A stretch of 5,672 nucleotides of DNA from Candidatus Moraniibacteriota bacterium (GTDB taxonomy: Bacteria; Patescibacteriota; Minisyncoccia; Moranbacterales; GCA-2747515). The stretch spans positions 1 to 5,672 of the forward strand of contig JALXES010000059.1 in the NCBI GenBank assembly GCA_027069365.1. Direction: 5' to 3'. The position numbers and the translations under genes were made by a program. This document shows, in pieces, positions 4,557 to 5,672 of this stretch. The notes below the pieces were generated by a model. It saw only the letters and a list, made by a program, of their open reading frames with translations, was not told where the DNA came from and ran no database searches. Every line of letters starts with the position of its first letter. Positions within the stretch are counted from its first letter, which is position 1.

Positions 4557-5672
4557 CTACTGTTTTTGGAGCTTTCTTAATATGCGCAATTCGTCGCGCA
4601 GTGCCGCCGCCTGCTCAAACTGCAGCTTCTGCGCCGCCGCACGCATCTCTCGCTCCTTCTGCTTGATGGTCGCGGTGAGGTTCTGGAGTGACGCCAGTTC
4701 GGTGTACTCCTGAACCACCTGCGTGTGCGCCGATGCATCGTCCGGCGCGATGGAGCCGATCGCCTTGGCAACGCTCCGCGGCGTGATGCCGTGCTTTTTG
4801 TTGTACGCCAGCTGCTTGGCACGCCGCCGCTCGGTCTCCGCAATCGCGCGGGAGAGACCGCCTTTGACTGTGTCTGCGTACAAAATCACGCGCCCCTCCA
4901 CATTGCGCGCCGCGCGTCCGATTGTCTGAATCAGCGATGTCTCGCTGCGCAAGAATCCCTCCTGATCCGCATCCAGGATCGCCACCAGCGCGACTTCCGG
5001 CAAGTCCAACCCCTCGCGCAGCAAGTTCACGCCCACCAGGACATCGTAGGTCCCGCGCCGCAAGTCCTCCAGAATCGCCACGCGCTCCAGCGTGTCCACA
5101 TCGCTATGCACATACGCCGTGGCAATGTCGTGCTCCGCCAGGTAGGTGCTTAGGTCCTCCGCTTGCTTCTTGGTCAGCGTGGTAATCAGCACGCGCTGTC
5201 CGCGCGAAATCACGCGGCGCGCTTCGTCAGTCACATCACGCACCTGCGTGCGCGTCGGCCGCACCACCAACTCCGGATCCACCAGCCCCGTCGGACGAAT
5301 GACTTGCTCCACCACCTGCGCACTGTGCGTGTGCTCATAGTCCGCCGGCGTGGCGCTCACAAAAATTGTTTGCCGCGCACGCTCTTCAAACTCCGCAAAG
5401 GTCAGCGGGCGGTTGTCCAGTGCGCTCGGCAACCGAAACCCGTGCTCCACGAGGTGCTCCTTGCGCGCGCGGTCAGCACTGCTCATCCCGCCGATTTGCG
5501 GCACCGTCACATGCGACTCGTCAATCACCAGCAGGTAATCGTCCGGGAAGTAATCCATCAGCGTGTACGGCGCTTCCCCGGCCGCACGACCGCTTAGGTA
5601 CCGCGCGTAGTTCTCAATGCCGCTGCAGTACCCCACGCTGCGCATCATTGCGATATCCTGCCGCGTCCGGCG
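4557..5672 (-). CDS. uvrB: UvrB excinuclease subunit, C-terminal part
   Basis: The frame stays open to the right edge: eight more codons (RRTRQDIA) precede the Met at 5648, so that Met is internal and about 370 of an expected 650-670 residues are here. UvrB is the damage-verifying helicase-like subunit of UvrABC nucleotide excision repair. Counting from the Met at 5648: [15 protein letters not shown] (7-21) and motif II DESH (43-46, encoded at 5522-5511). Then come SATP (98-101), the [29 protein letters not shown] stretch (200-228), motif [11 protein letters not shown] (241-249), and the C-terminal UVR motif (about 325-363) that contacts UvrC. The Walker A motif and beta-hairpin lie outside the window. 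No residue expected in this part is missing. The gene ends LQKQ with no obvious terminator after it. Confidence 0.98.
   Translation of the reverse strand, partial: RRTRQDIAMMRSVGYCSGIENYARYLSGRAAGEAPYTLMDYFPDDYLLVIDESHVTVPQIGGMSSADRARKEHLVEHGFRLPSALDNRPLTFAEFEERARQTIFVSATPADYEHTHSAQVVEQVIRPTGLVDPELVVRPTRTQVRDVTDEARRVISRGQRVLITTLTKKQAEDLSTYLAEHDIATAYVHSDVDTLERVAILEDLRRGTYDVLVGVNLLREGLDLPEVALVAILDADQEGFLRSETSLIQTIGRAARNVEGRVILYADTVKGGLSRAIAETERRRAKQLAYNKKHGITPRSVAKAIGSIAPDDASAHTQVVQEYTELASLQNLTATIKQKEREMRAAAQKLQFEQAAALRDELRILRKLQKQ

Noticed and set aside
4725..5597. Long plus-strand frames opposite uvrB
   Set aside because: Arg/His/Ser-rich translations of the antisense of a clearly recognised gene; no independent coding signals.

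Overview
The window looks like a stretch of a small-genome bacterium of the Patescibacteria/CPR type, probably Parcubacteria-like. This is an inference from protein style: a VanW protein with a long N-terminal extension, a membrane-anchored double-LysM M23 peptidase with a 'GLHxxNxVD' metal site, native genes without clear Shine-Dalgarno sequences, and a tRNA gene without an encoded CCA. No marker gene fixes the phylum.

Layout. 1-265 is an intergenic control region. It holds two consensus-like leftward promoters, a CIRCE-like (HrcA operator) inverted repeat and a rightward promoter for the tRNA. The leftward gene itself lies outside the window. 266-339 is tRNA-Arg(UCG). 471-1112 (+) is a self-contained cassette: strong promoter, good RBS, a 213-residue protein of unknown function, and a textbook intrinsic terminator. 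Its base and codon use differ sharply from its neighbours (all 9 Lys codons AAG, about 25 of 28 Glu codons GAG), so it looks horizontally acquired. From 1218 to the right edge everything is on the minus strand. In transcription order: the C-terminal part of uvrB (runs off the window), a LysM/M23 envelope peptidase, an Hsp20 small heat-shock protein, and a VanW-family exported protein.

How the genes relate. The minus-strand genes are not one tight operon. Each of the three complete genes has its own promoter, and an intrinsic terminator separates hsp20 from the VanW gene. The M23 peptidase and VanW protein both act at the cell envelope; Hsp20 and UvrB serve protein and DNA stress. Two genes (VanW and M23) share one start geometry: an extended -10 (TGG + hexamer), exactly six bases, then ATG. 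This predicts leaderless mRNAs. hsp20 instead has a leader of about 50 nt with two mutually exclusive AU-rich hairpins and a TTGCA repeat cluster over its promoter.

The most interesting signals are the orphan GC-rich cassette next to the tRNA, the CIRCE-like element that points to an unseen heat-shock gene on the left, the paired leaderless promoters, and the hsp20 leader. I see no CRISPR array, transposase, integrase or recognisable multi-gene defence system.
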